From: Candidatus Latescibacterota bacterium | Lineage (GTDB): Bacteria > Latescibacterota > UBA2968 > UBA8231 | DNA length: 5,977 nt | Assembly (NCBI GenBank): GCA_003529325.1 | Contig: DPVW01000042.1 | Coordinates: 1-5,977 of the forward strand | Direction: 5' to 3' | Shown here: positions 1 to 5,716 of the stretch, piece by piece | How the letters are laid out: every line of letters begins with the position of its first letter | Position numbering within the stretch: the stretch's first letter is position 1 | Position numbers and translations under genes: made by a program | Notes under the pieces: model-generated | The model's input: only the letters and a program-made list of their open reading frames with translations | Told to the model about the DNA's origin: nothing | Database searches by the model: none

Positions 1-200
1 GAAGATGTGGTTCAGGCCTGCCTCGTAGAGGCGTTGGAAACCTGGAGTTTGGCGGGCATCCCGGACAATCCATCGGGCTGGCTGTTTCGGTAGCGCGCAA
101 TCGCGGTCTCGACGCCTTGCGGGGTCAGGGAAATGCCGTGCGTCTGGCACCTGAAGTTGCTGCCACCTGGGGCAGTGATGCGGGCAAGGAGTTGTGCCAG
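1..200 (+). pseudogene. ECF RNA polymerase sigma factor remnant, frameshifted and truncated at both visible ends
   Basis: From base 1, frame 1 gives 30 residues beginning EDVVQACLVEALETW and ending PDNPSGWLFR, then a stop (TAG at 91-93). From base 93, frame 3 continues the same protein as ARNRGLDALRGQ. Adding one base after CGG (a GG to GGG change at 89-90) restores the contiguous motif WLFRVARNRGLDALR, the hallmark of the sigma-2 core-binding region in ECF sigma factors of the large type with a C-terminal extension (ECF42/DUF6596-like). The acidic EDVVQ start, the aromatic ETW and the PDNPSGWL segment all fit that family. The 5' part lies outside the window. Downstream, likeness to the family fades around 180-215, and no sigma-4 helix-turn-helix follows, because the DNA passes into a gene on the other strand. 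I call it a broken remnant. A sequencing error could explain the frameshift but not the missing second half. The family call rests on remembered motifs, not a search. Confidence 0.72.
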
Positions 201-529
201 GAAGCGGTCCGACTCTGCGCTGTGCGTCTGGTACAGACGGGCCACCCGAAGGGCAGATCCTCAGGGACGATGATCGCCGTCTTGAATGGCGGGCACTCTG
301 TCTCATCGAGATGCCGCTGAACCATCAGAAAAAGACTCACCCTTGCGTCAGCCGAAACCGCGGTCATGTCTGCGCTCCTCATATCCGAAAGCTCGTAAAA
401 CCCGGGCTTGTACCCCTCGGCCTCCAGCAGTTGTTCGTACGCCGGCTTGAGTTCGGAATCGAGCACCGCACCTTCCCATGTGCTTATGAAATAACCTTCA
501 ACAGCATGGATCTTGAACGAGATAGGCAC
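125..529 (-). pseudogene. Small STAS/SpoIIAA-like cytoplasmic protein of unknown function, probably frameshifted near its C-terminus
   Basis: The likely start is GTG at 529-527, giving MPISFKIHAVEGYFISTW. An AAAAAAAGG purine tract lies about 9 bases upstream and a promoter fits at 563-591. As read, the frame runs 134 residues to a stop at 125. The first ~95 residues, up to PEDLPFG at about base 245, have the look of a widespread family of ~140-residue proteins: a beta-hairpin start with a W/EG turn, a YELSDMRSADM segment like the STAS/SpoIIAA 'D.R' strand, and a late VPEDLPFG strand. In that family FG is followed by LARMYQ. Here the in-frame reading gives WPVCTRRTAQS, whereas the -1 neighbour frame gives ARLYQTHSAESD, so one base seems to be missing between 244 and 245. 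After that segment (about base 205) the family's usual C-terminal strand and helix are absent and the DNA is antisense to the sigma remnant. No signal peptide or membrane segment is visible. Function is unknown. The family assignment is from pattern memory. Confidence 0.58.
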
Positions 530-562
530 GGACACCACCCTTTTTTTAGGACACTTGCAGGG

Positions 563-591
563 ACTATACGACACAGGATCAGCGACCTCAA
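563..591 (-). promoter_or_regulatory. Sigma70-type promoter for the small - strand gene
   Basis: Reading the - strand, TTGAGG (591-586) is separated by 17 bases from TATAGT (568-563), matching the -35 and -10 consensus at 4/6 and 5/6 positions with ideal spacing. Transcription would start near 556, leaving a leader of about 27 bases with a run of seven A (the T run at 541-547) before the GTG start at 529. It is the best promoter match I saw in the window and supports the reality of the downstream gene. It is a by-eye call. Confidence 0.5.
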
Positions 592-620
592 ATGATGAAG
601 AATCGGACGATTGCGAAGGC

Positions 621-655
621 CAGGTGGGGGCCACCTTGCCACCGTGGACCACCTG
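621..655. repeat. CCACC-rich inverted and direct repeats upstream of the PhyH operon
   Basis: CAGGTGG (621-627) is an exact reverse complement of CCACCTG (649-655). The inner AGGTGG (622-627) can also pair with CCACCT (631-636) across a GGG loop, and CCAC-C-GTGG (639-647) is a small palindrome. Three CCACC boxes start at 631, 639 and 649. The overlapping arms could be an operator for a dimeric regulator, or competing hairpins. No T run follows, so an intrinsic terminator is unlikely. The element lies between the divergent - strand promoter and the operon start, where a regulatory site would be expected. Confidence 0.35.
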
Positions 656-664
656 CCCTACCCT
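636..664 (+). promoter_or_regulatory. Weak candidate promoter for the PhyH-MDR-MDR-SUMF1 operon
   Basis: TTGCCA (636-641) lies 17 bases before TACCCT (659-664). The -35 matches the sigma70 consensus at five of six positions. The -10 matches only at the three most conserved ones (TA...T). The start would fall near 671, giving an ~80-base leader. The -35 sits inside the CCACC repeat region, so a protein bound there would block it. In GC-rich DNA such matches arise by chance, so this is only the best candidate seen for the operon. Confidence 0.25.
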
Positions 665-693
665 AGCAGACCGCAAAAATCCAGTCATCAGAT

Positions 694-704
694 CCCTGCC
701 AGGG
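694..704. repeat. Short palindrome CCCTG-C-CAGGG running into a seven-G tract
   Basis: Five-base arms (694-698 and 700-704) flank a single C, and the right arm continues as GGGGGGG (702-708). It lies in the leader of the PhyH operon, about 45 bases before the start codon. It may be a small operator or RNA hairpin, or just chance. The homopolymer is also a place where sequence errors are likely, but it is noncoding here. Confidence 0.3.
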
Positions 705-751
705 GGGGTCGATTTGCCCGCAGGCTGAGGTCCACAAAAGAGCCAGAAATC

Positions 752-1585
752 ATGACGCAAACCAATGCATTACCCGACATGCAGCGCGAACTGCGCTTCT
801 TCCCGGCTCCCACCACGACAGGCCCCAGACATCTGACACGGGAGCAGGTCTCACAGTTCAATGACAAGGGATATGTCTTTCCGCTGAATGTATTCACTCC
901 GGCAGAGGCCGAGACCAACCGGATTTACTTCGAACACCTTATGGCGTTGTCCGCCGCCAAAGGGCACAACCAGTATTCGATCAACTGCTGGCACCATCTG
1001 TGTGGTGGCATCTGGGATCTGGCTGTGGAGCCACGCATCCTCGATCTGGTGGAAGACCTGCTCGGCCCGGACCTGGTCTGCACCATGACCCACTACTTCG
1101 CCAAGATGCCGGGGGATACGAAGCAGGTTTCCTGGCACCAGGACGCGTCCTACTGGCCACTGACACCAAGCAAGGTCGTCACCGTGTGGCTCGCCATCGA
1201 CGACATCGACGACGACAACGGACCAATGATGTTTATCCCCGGATCGCACGTGCATGGTCAGATCCCCTTCGACAGGAGCACGGAACAGGACAACAATGTG
1301 CTCAATCAGTCGGTGCGTGATCCTGAAAACTGGGGTGGTACGCCGGCGGCTGTAACCATGCGCGCAGGACAGGTGTCACTGCACACCGACCTGTTGCTGC
1401 ACGGTTCCGAGCCGAATCGATCACAACGACGACGATGTGGCTTGACCTTGCGTTACCATCCACCAGATGTCCGTCGCCGTGAGCCTGAGCAGGCGCCAGG
1501 GATCCTCTGCCGGGGCACCGATCCATCCGGATATTGGCAGCACGTGGAACGCGCCGAGGGTGACAACCTCCCGGACAAAGGCTAG
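752..1585 (+). CDS. Phytanoyl-CoA dioxygenase (PhyH) family Fe(II)/2-oxoglutarate oxygenase
   Basis: A 277-residue cytoplasmic non-heme iron oxygenase, normal in length for bacterial PhyH proteins. Family members hydroxylate unactivated C-H bonds using O2 and 2-oxoglutarate, releasing CO2 and succinate. The iron-binding triad is visible: the HxD pair H129/D131 in VSWHQDASYWPL and the distal H217 in LLLHGSEPNRS, followed by Arg 226-228, where the family's 2-oxoglutarate carboxylate-binding arginine lies (R228 by spacing). Other family signatures are the N-terminal LTREQVSQFNDKGYVF (28-43), the ILDLVEDLLGPDLV segment (96-109) and NGPMMFIPGSH (156-166). The ATG at 752 is chosen because the upstream 47 in-frame codons have no family character; a purine-rich AAAAGAG lies 8-14 bases before it. 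It is the first gene of a four-gene operon and its stop is two bases before the next ATG. The substrate is unknown: relatives act on ectoine, phosphonates, acyl-CoAs and natural products, and none is singled out here. Confidence 0.93.
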   Translation: MTQTNALPDMQRELRFFPAPTTTGPRHLTREQVSQFNDKGYVFPLNVFTPAEAETNRIYFEHLMALSAAKGHNQYSINCWHHLCGGIWDLAVEPRILDLVEDLLGPDLVCTMTHYFAKMPGDTKQVSWHQDASYWPLTPSKVVTVWLAIDDIDDDNGPMMFIPGSHVHGQIPFDRSTEQDNNVLNQSVRDPENWGGTPAAVTMRAGQVSLHTDLLLHGSEPNRSQRRRCGLTLRYHPPDVRRREPEQAPGILCRGTDPSGYWQHVERAEGDNLPDKG

Positions 1586-1587
1586 AA

Positions 1588-2586
1588 ATGCAGGCCAAGG
1601 CTGTCGTCTTCATCGCTCCGCACACCGTCGAAGTGCAGCAGGTTCAGACCCCGGATCCGGGACCGGGAGACGCCGTCATCCGCGTCACCCATTCGTGGAT
1701 CAGCAATGGCACGGAAGGATCCTTTCTTCGCGGTGAACGAACCGCCGGCGATACCCCCTATCGTGTCGGCAATCCCTGGCCTTTCCCCATCGTCGCCGGA
1801 TATCAGAAGGTGGGGGTCGTCGAACAGGTGGGTGCCGACATCGACGATCTGGCCGTCGGTGAAACCGTGTTCTGTGTCCAGGGACATGTGCAGGGCATGT
1901 ATCAGCCACGGGGTGGGCATATCTCGCCCTCCATCTCCGCACAGAGTGGGATCTACAAACTACCCGCCGGTCTCGACCCACTGGCGGCGTCTGGACTCGT
2001 TCTGACCCAGGTCGGCTACAACTGTGGTGCCCGACCGGATGTAACCAAGGGTGACACTGCCGTCGTCATCGGCGATGGCCTCGTCGGCCACTGGGCGGCC
2101 CAGGCTCTGCGCTGGCGTGGCGCCCGCGTCGCCCTGCTCGGCCGCCACCCGGACCGGATGTCGCGCTTCGAGCCAGATGATGAGTCTCGTTTCACTCTCG
2201 ATGCGCAGGACCCGGAGTGGGTGGGCAACGTCCGTCGGCTGTTCCCCGAGGGTGTTAGAATCCTCGTCGACACGGTCGGTTCATTGCCGGCCGTTGAGTC
2301 ACTGCTGCCATTGATGATCCGCTTCGGACATTTCGTCTCCGCTGGTTTCTACGGCACACAGGACCGCTTTGCCCTGCAACCTGCGCGCGACTACGAACTG
2401 ACCGTGCACCTCGTCTCCGGGCTGGTGCGAGAGCGCATGGAGCGAACCCTTGAATTGATCGCCGAGGGCCATCTGCAGACACTGCCCCTCATCACCCACC
2501 ACTTCCCCGTCGATCGTGCCGCCGACGCCTGGCGGCTCATCGAGAGCAAGTCCGAGCCCGTCATGGGCGTCGTCCTCGACTGGTAG
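1588..2586 (+). CDS. Zinc-less medium-chain dehydrogenase/reductase, BchC-like
   Basis: 332 residues with the two-domain MDR layout: a GroES-like N-terminal fold (about 1-135), a Rossmann domain with the dinucleotide motif GDGLVG (162-167, within AVVIGDGLVGHWAAQAL), and a closing C-terminal segment ending GVVLDW. It should be an NAD(P)-dependent oxidoreductase. At the position of the catalytic-zinc cysteine it has SNGTE (39-43), and where Zn-alcohol dehydrogenases have GHE it has GYQ (71-73), so neither zinc ligand is present. The S-I-S-x-GTE and AGYxxVGVVxxVG pattern resembles bacteriochlorophyllide dehydrogenase BchC and related non-photosynthetic MDRs. There are no other bacteriochlorophyll genes here, so I do not name it bchC. 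No four-cysteine structural zinc lobe is present either. The ATG follows the PhyH stop by two bases, which implies translational coupling. Its stop TAG forms part of the next gene's ribosome binding site. Confidence 0.9.
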   Translation: MQAKAVVFIAPHTVEVQQVQTPDPGPGDAVIRVTHSWISNGTEGSFLRGERTAGDTPYRVGNPWPFPIVAGYQKVGVVEQVGADIDDLAVGETVFCVQGHVQGMYQPRGGHISPSISAQSGIYKLPAGLDPLAASGLVLTQVGYNCGARPDVTKGDTAVVIGDGLVGHWAAQALRWRGARVALLGRHPDRMSRFEPDDESRFTLDAQDPEWVGNVRRLFPEGVRILVDTVGSLPAVESLLPLMIRFGHFVSAGFYGTQDRFALQPARDYELTVHLVSGLVRERMERTLELIAEGHLQTLPLITHHFPVDRAADAWRLIESKSEPVMGVVLDW

Positions 2587-2590
2587 GAGA
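2585..2590 (+). promoter_or_regulatory. Shine-Dalgarno for the second MDR, overlapping the preceding stop codon
   Basis: AGGAGA overlaps the TAG stop (2584-2586) of the first MDR and lies 11 bases before the GTG at 2602. It is the clearest ribosome binding site in the operon and supports GTG 2602 as the start. Confidence 0.6.
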
Positions 2591-2601
2591 CCACAGATCC
2601 C

Positions 2602-3567
2602 GTGAAACAACTCCAGATAATTGCTGCCAATACGGTTGAATGGCAGGATGTCGACATGCCTCAACCCGGTCTCGGTGAGGTGCTGATCAAAGTTGATGCC
2701 GTTACCACCTGTCCTCATTGGGACCTGCACATGATGTCCGGTGAGCCCATGTTTCCCGGTGCCCGCGTCGACTATCCGCTGACGCCGGGGCAACCGGGAC
2801 ACGAAATCGTTGGCAATGTCGTCGAGGTCGGCTCCGGTGTGGAGGACCTCTATGTCGGGGCCCGCGTCGCAGCCTGGCGCGATCGGGGTGCCAACGTCCG
2901 CCTCGGGGGTTATGCCCAGTTTGTGCCATTCGCTGTCGATTCGTTGCTCGAAGTGAACACCGACCTGGCGCCACAGTCGATCGCCTCGTTGGAGCTGGCC
3001 ATGTGTGTGCAGGTTACCTTCGATCGTTTGCGACAATTCGATCTGCTCAAAGGCAAGCGCATCGCCGTGGGGGGTATGGGTCCTGCCGGACTGATCGCCG
3101 TACAGCTGGCACACGCCTGGGGCGCCGACTTCGTCATCGCCGTCGATCCCGTGGCGGACCGCCGCGAACGCGCCTTGCAGCTGGGCGTCGATGTCGCCGT
3201 GGAGCCGAAGGACGGTCCCTTCGCCGAGGCCGCAGGTGGACCCGTCGATGTGGCCGTGGATTGTGCGGGCGCCAAGGATTCCGTCGAGTTTCTTATGGGT
3301 CACACCCGTGGCGCCGTCGCCTTGTTCGGCGTATTGCGTGATGACGTCGCCTACGGTTGGCAGCAGTGGCGCAGCAAGGTCGATATCCTCGGCTACGGCT
3401 CCCACAATCGCGACGCCGCGGAACGCGCCCTCGCCCTCATCGAGGACGGTCGTCTCGACTTGAGTTGCGTCGTCACCCACGAACTGCCGCTCAGTGATTA
3501 CGCGGCGGGTGTGGAGTTGCTGGCTTCGCAGCAGGCGCTGAAGGTCTGCTTTCTGCCAAATGCTTGA
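2602..3567 (+). CDS. Zinc-dependent alcohol dehydrogenase-like MDR protein
   Basis: 321 residues from a GTG start, with a strong AGGAGA upstream. The MDR architecture is complete: GroES-like domain (1-135), Rossmann domain with GGMGPAG (157-163), then a C-terminal part with the usual AAERALALIEDGRLDL helix. Catalytic zinc ligands of the Zn-ADH family are visible: C37 in TTCPHWD and H67/E68 in PGHEIVG. The third ligand position is unclear, with E131 or C135 (LELAMC) as candidates. The four-cysteine structural zinc lobe is missing, the stretch at 90-105 being AAWRDRGANVRLGGYA. Expected activity is NAD(P)-dependent alcohol oxidation or carbonyl reduction in the cytoplasm. It shares only general family features with the upstream MDR, so the two are not a recent duplication and probably do different steps. 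It may act on the product of the PhyH hydroxylase, but this is inferred from gene order alone. Confidence 0.92.
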   Translation: MKQLQIIAANTVEWQDVDMPQPGLGEVLIKVDAVTTCPHWDLHMMSGEPMFPGARVDYPLTPGQPGHEIVGNVVEVGSGVEDLYVGARVAAWRDRGANVRLGGYAQFVPFAVDSLLEVNTDLAPQSIASLELAMCVQVTFDRLRQFDLLKGKRIAVGGMGPAGLIAVQLAHAWGADFVIAVDPVADRRERALQLGVDVAVEPKDGPFAEAAGGPVDVAVDCAGAKDSVEFLMGHTRGAVALFGVLRDDVAYGWQQWRSKVDILGYGSHNRDAAERALALIEDGRLDLSCVVTHELPLSDYAAGVELLASQQALKVCFLPNA

Positions 3568-3587
3568 ACAGCGCCTGAGCTGATCCT

Positions 3588-4283
3588 GTGACCACGCTCG
3601 CCGAACCGCGTCTGGTGCAGATCCCTGCAGGCGCTTTCCGCATGGGCGACGACGGGGGCCGCCAGAACGAACGCCCCGCGCATACCGTGTGGACGGATGA
3701 GTTCAGTCTCGCAACCACCCCGGTGACACGCGCCGAATATCAGTTGTTCCTCGATGCCACGGCTCACGAGCCGCCACGATTCTGGGGCGATGAACGTTTT
3801 GCCGATCCACAACAACCCGCCGTCGCCGTCAGCTGGTTCGATGCCGTCGCCTACTGTGACTGGCTCACGACTCGGGCGGGTACACGGTATCGTCTACCGA
3901 CCGAAGCCGAACGGGAAAAGGCAGCCAGAGGCGGACATGAAGGCCTGAACTTTCCCTGGGGGGACGATGTGCCGACGTGGATGGACGTGACGTATCACGG
4001 GGATGATGTGGAGCGGCCGAATCTCGTTGCCCAGGATCGGGCCAACGGCTTTGGCCTGCACAACATGGGCGATCTCGTGCACGAGTGGTGCGCGGACTGG
4101 TACGACGCGCAGTATTATGAGACGTCGCCAGCGACAAACCCCGGTGGCGCAGAACAGGGCCAGCGACGCGCCTCTCGTGGCGGCTCGTGGCGCCATGCCA
4201 TCAAGGTCACTCGCTGTTCCCATCGCTCGGCGATCCTGCCGGACCGGCAACTGGCCGACTACGGTTTTCGCGTCGCCCGCTAA
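3588..4283 (+). CDS. SUMF1/formylglycine-generating-enzyme-family protein without the FGE cysteine pair
   Basis: 231 residues, essentially one SUMF1 domain: GAFRMG (15-20), TTPVTRAEYQLF (43-54), PAVAVSWFDAVAYCDWL (77-93), RLPTEAEREKAARGG (102-116), FPWGDD (122-127), GLHNMGDLVHEWCADWY (156-172), RASRGGSW (194-201) and terminal GFRVAR. The start is GTG 3588, 20 bases after the previous stop. It has no strong Shine-Dalgarno but is the only start that keeps the N-terminal LVQIPAG strand. True aerobic FGEs carry two copper-binding cysteines a few residues after RGGS. Here that stretch is WRHAIKVTRCSHR with a lone C210, so sulfatase maturation is unlikely, and no sulfatase is nearby. The usual GNVWEW calcium-binding motif is altered to GDLVHEW and the W of EAEWEYAARGG is R109. 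There is no signal peptide, and no DinB domain as in EgtB sulfoxide synthases. It could be another type of oxidase or a non-catalytic binding protein of the C-type-lectin fold. Last gene of the operon. Confidence 0.92.
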   Translation: MTTLAEPRLVQIPAGAFRMGDDGGRQNERPAHTVWTDEFSLATTPVTRAEYQLFLDATAHEPPRFWGDERFADPQQPAVAVSWFDAVAYCDWLTTRAGTRYRLPTEAEREKAARGGHEGLNFPWGDDVPTWMDVTYHGDDVERPNLVAQDRANGFGLHNMGDLVHEWCADWYDAQYYETSPATNPGGAEQGQRRASRGGSWRHAIKVTRCSHRSAILPDRQLADYGFRVAR

Positions 4284-4289
4284 GGTCAT

Positions 4290-4297
4290 CGGCGCCG
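4290..4297. repeat. CGGCGCCG palindrome in the 14-base gap between convergent operons
   Basis: The + operon stops at 4283 and the - strand gene's stop codon occupies 4298-4300. The 14 bases between hold a perfect eight-base palindrome. The arms are only four bases with no loop and no T run follows, so it is not a convincing terminator. No intrinsic terminator is visible for either operon here, so transcripts probably run into the opposite gene or end by another route. Confidence 0.35.
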
Positions 4298-5680
4298 CTA
4301 CAATTTGCCTTCCTTGCGCAGAATGTCCGCGGCGATGGCGTATGTCGTGCCGTGCATGGCGATCACCACCAGTCCCAGCCCTTCTGCCAGATATCCCCCG
4401 GGATACAGATTGGGGATGTCCACCGACTCGTACGTGTGAGGATGCACCTTTGCCTGGTGCACCTGAAAGCGATAGTTGTCGTGCTTCTCCACGAGTTGCA
4501 GTGACGTCGGGAATCCCTGCAACAGCGAATAATCCGCCCGACCCCCGATCTCCTTGAGTACGTGATCGACCTCGATGGCGCGCTCCACTCCGCCCACATC
4601 CAGCCGCACCAGGCCACCCTCCCCTGACGCCTCGATCCGGGTCAGGTTGGCGCCATAGAGGGCTTCCATGCCAGCCGACGGATCTTCCAGGATCTCGGCA
4701 AGACGCGCATAGTACGGCAAGCCCCCACGACTCTGGTTGATCAACCCCCAGTGATTTGCCGAGCTCTGCCGCATGACGTAGGTGACGTGTTTTCCGGCGT
4801 CGTGCAATTCCGCTGCCGCCCAGTCGGCGGAGCGACCCCCACCGACAACAAGGACCCGCTCCCCTGGAAAGTGTGCCGGCTTCTCATAGTACTGCGTGAC
4901 GAAGGGTAGCTCCTCGCCCGGCACGCCGAGGGCGTGCAATTCGCAACGCTGACCGACGGCATACACGAGATAACGACAGGTGTATTGCCGCGTCGGGTAA
5001 CTCTGTTCCACCGCATCCGCGGGCTGTGGGAAAGCAGGACGCCGCAGGGCCACAGGATCGCGACCCTTCCACGCCGAAACATCCGCAGCCGTCACCAGAA
5101 AACCTGCTTCGTGTGGCTCGACCTTTGTCACCCGCTCCCAGGTATGCACACTCTGTTGCACCTCGAAACGTTCGGGCACGTGGTGGTAGTAGTCGATGAT
5201 CCGCTGTTTGATGATCAGTTCGTTTACATTGTACCTCGCCCCCGTTTCCCGGGCATGTAGTGCCAATGGGTAGAAGGCGAATTCCATCCACTGCCCTGGC
5301 GACAGGGTGAGCAGATTCTGTGGCACATTGTTCCACAGACCCCCGACCTCCTCCTGCGTCAGCAGCAGACAGTCGACCGCCTCATTCTTGCGAAATTCCA
5401 GAGCGATCTGTTCGAAATTCTCGAACAACTGACGTGGGTGGTGGAGAAGGCGAAACAAGTCTACTGGTGGAATGCCGGCGCGCAGAAAATCTGCAAATGG
5501 GAGAGAGAGCAGACTGTCGGTGTGCGACGACAGGGCTTGCACCAATTGTGGATAACGCTGCCGCAGAATGGGGCTGTCGCGGTAGTAGGGATGCCAGCCG
5601 CCAAGGACCGCCGCAAATGGCAGCCCCGCGGGGCCACCACCAACGACGATGACGGTTCGGTCCTCGGGTGTGTCGCTCAC
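4298..5680 (-). CDS. OSGIN-like FAD/NAD(P)-binding flavoprotein monooxygenase
   Basis: 460 residues from GTG at 5680-5678, giving MSDTPEDRTVIVVGGGPAG. An in-frame ATG at 5770 would add 30 residues, but these overlap the upstream gene and precede the FAD fold, so I reject it. Two dinucleotide-binding motifs are visible: VVGGGPAG (12-19) for FAD and VLVVGGGRSADWAA (276-289) for NAD(P)H, the arrangement of class B flavin monooxygenases. The segment VGGLWNNVPQNLLTLSPGQWME (112-133, quoted only as landmarks W116, N118, L124-P128 and W131-E133) recalls the animal OSGIN1/OSGIN2 proteins, as do the GGWHPYY start of the first domain and the RIIDYYHHV helix (160-168). The C-terminus keeps GLGLVVIAMHGTTYAIAADI (434-453), the flavin-closing helix. 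No signal peptide or membrane segment. Expected to use NAD(P)H and O2 to oxygenate an unknown substrate, or as an oxidase. Its start is one base after the stop of the gamma-glutamyltransferase gene, so translation is probably coupled. Confidence 0.88.
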   Translation of the reverse strand: MSDTPEDRTVIVVGGGPAGLPFAAVLGGWHPYYRDSPILRQRYPQLVQALSSHTDSLLSLPFADFLRAGIPPVDLFRLLHHPRQLFENFEQIALEFRKNEAVDCLLLTQEEVGGLWNNVPQNLLTLSPGQWMEFAFYPLALHARETGARYNVNELIIKQRIIDYYHHVPERFEVQQSVHTWERVTKVEPHEAGFLVTAADVSAWKGRDPVALRRPAFPQPADAVEQSYPTRQYTCRYLVYAVGQRCELHALGVPGEELPFVTQYYEKPAHFPGERVLVVGGGRSADWAAAELHDAGKHVTYVMRQSSANHWGLINQSRGGLPYYARLAEILEDPSAGMEALYGANLTRIEASGEGGLVRLDVGGVERAIEVDHVLKEIGGRADYSLLQGFPTSLQLVEKHDNYRFQVHQAKVHPHTYESVDIPNLYPGGYLAEGLGLVVIAMHGTTYAIAADILRKEGKL

Positions 5681-5716
5681 CTCACACCGCCACCGCCACA
5701 CCGCCACCACCACCAG
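5681..5716. repeat. Low-complexity CCACCG/CCA repeat at the end of the gamma-glutamyltransferase gene
   Basis: On the + strand this is an imperfect run of CACCGCCA and CCA units; on the coding strand it is GGTGGCGG repeats encoding the GGGGGVAVAV tail. The G-rich coding strand directly before the next GTG may also serve as that gene's ribosome binding site. Slippage in such a tract could explain the unusual C-terminus. Confidence 0.45.

Noticed and set aside
611..751. In-frame upstream extension of the PhyH gene to ATG 611
   Set aside because: The extra 47 residues are Arg/Gly/Pro-rich without family character and cover the repeat and promoter region; ATG 752 fits the family's N-terminus.
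530..760. Extension of the small - strand protein upstream to ATG 760
   Set aside because: The extension would cross the promoter at 563-591 and reads as Pro/Gly/Ser-rich noncoding translation; the family-like sequence starts at MPISFKIH.
1588..2586. Naming the first MDR bchC and inferring photosynthesis
   Set aside because: Only a subfamily resemblance is seen; no other bacteriochlorophyll or reaction-centre gene is present and BchC-like MDRs occur in non-phototrophs.
2299..3480. A 393-codon open frame on the - strand, antisense to both MDR genes
   Set aside because: It spans two well-supported + strand genes, its translation shows no recognisable motif, and long antisense frames are common in GC-rich genes with biased third positions.
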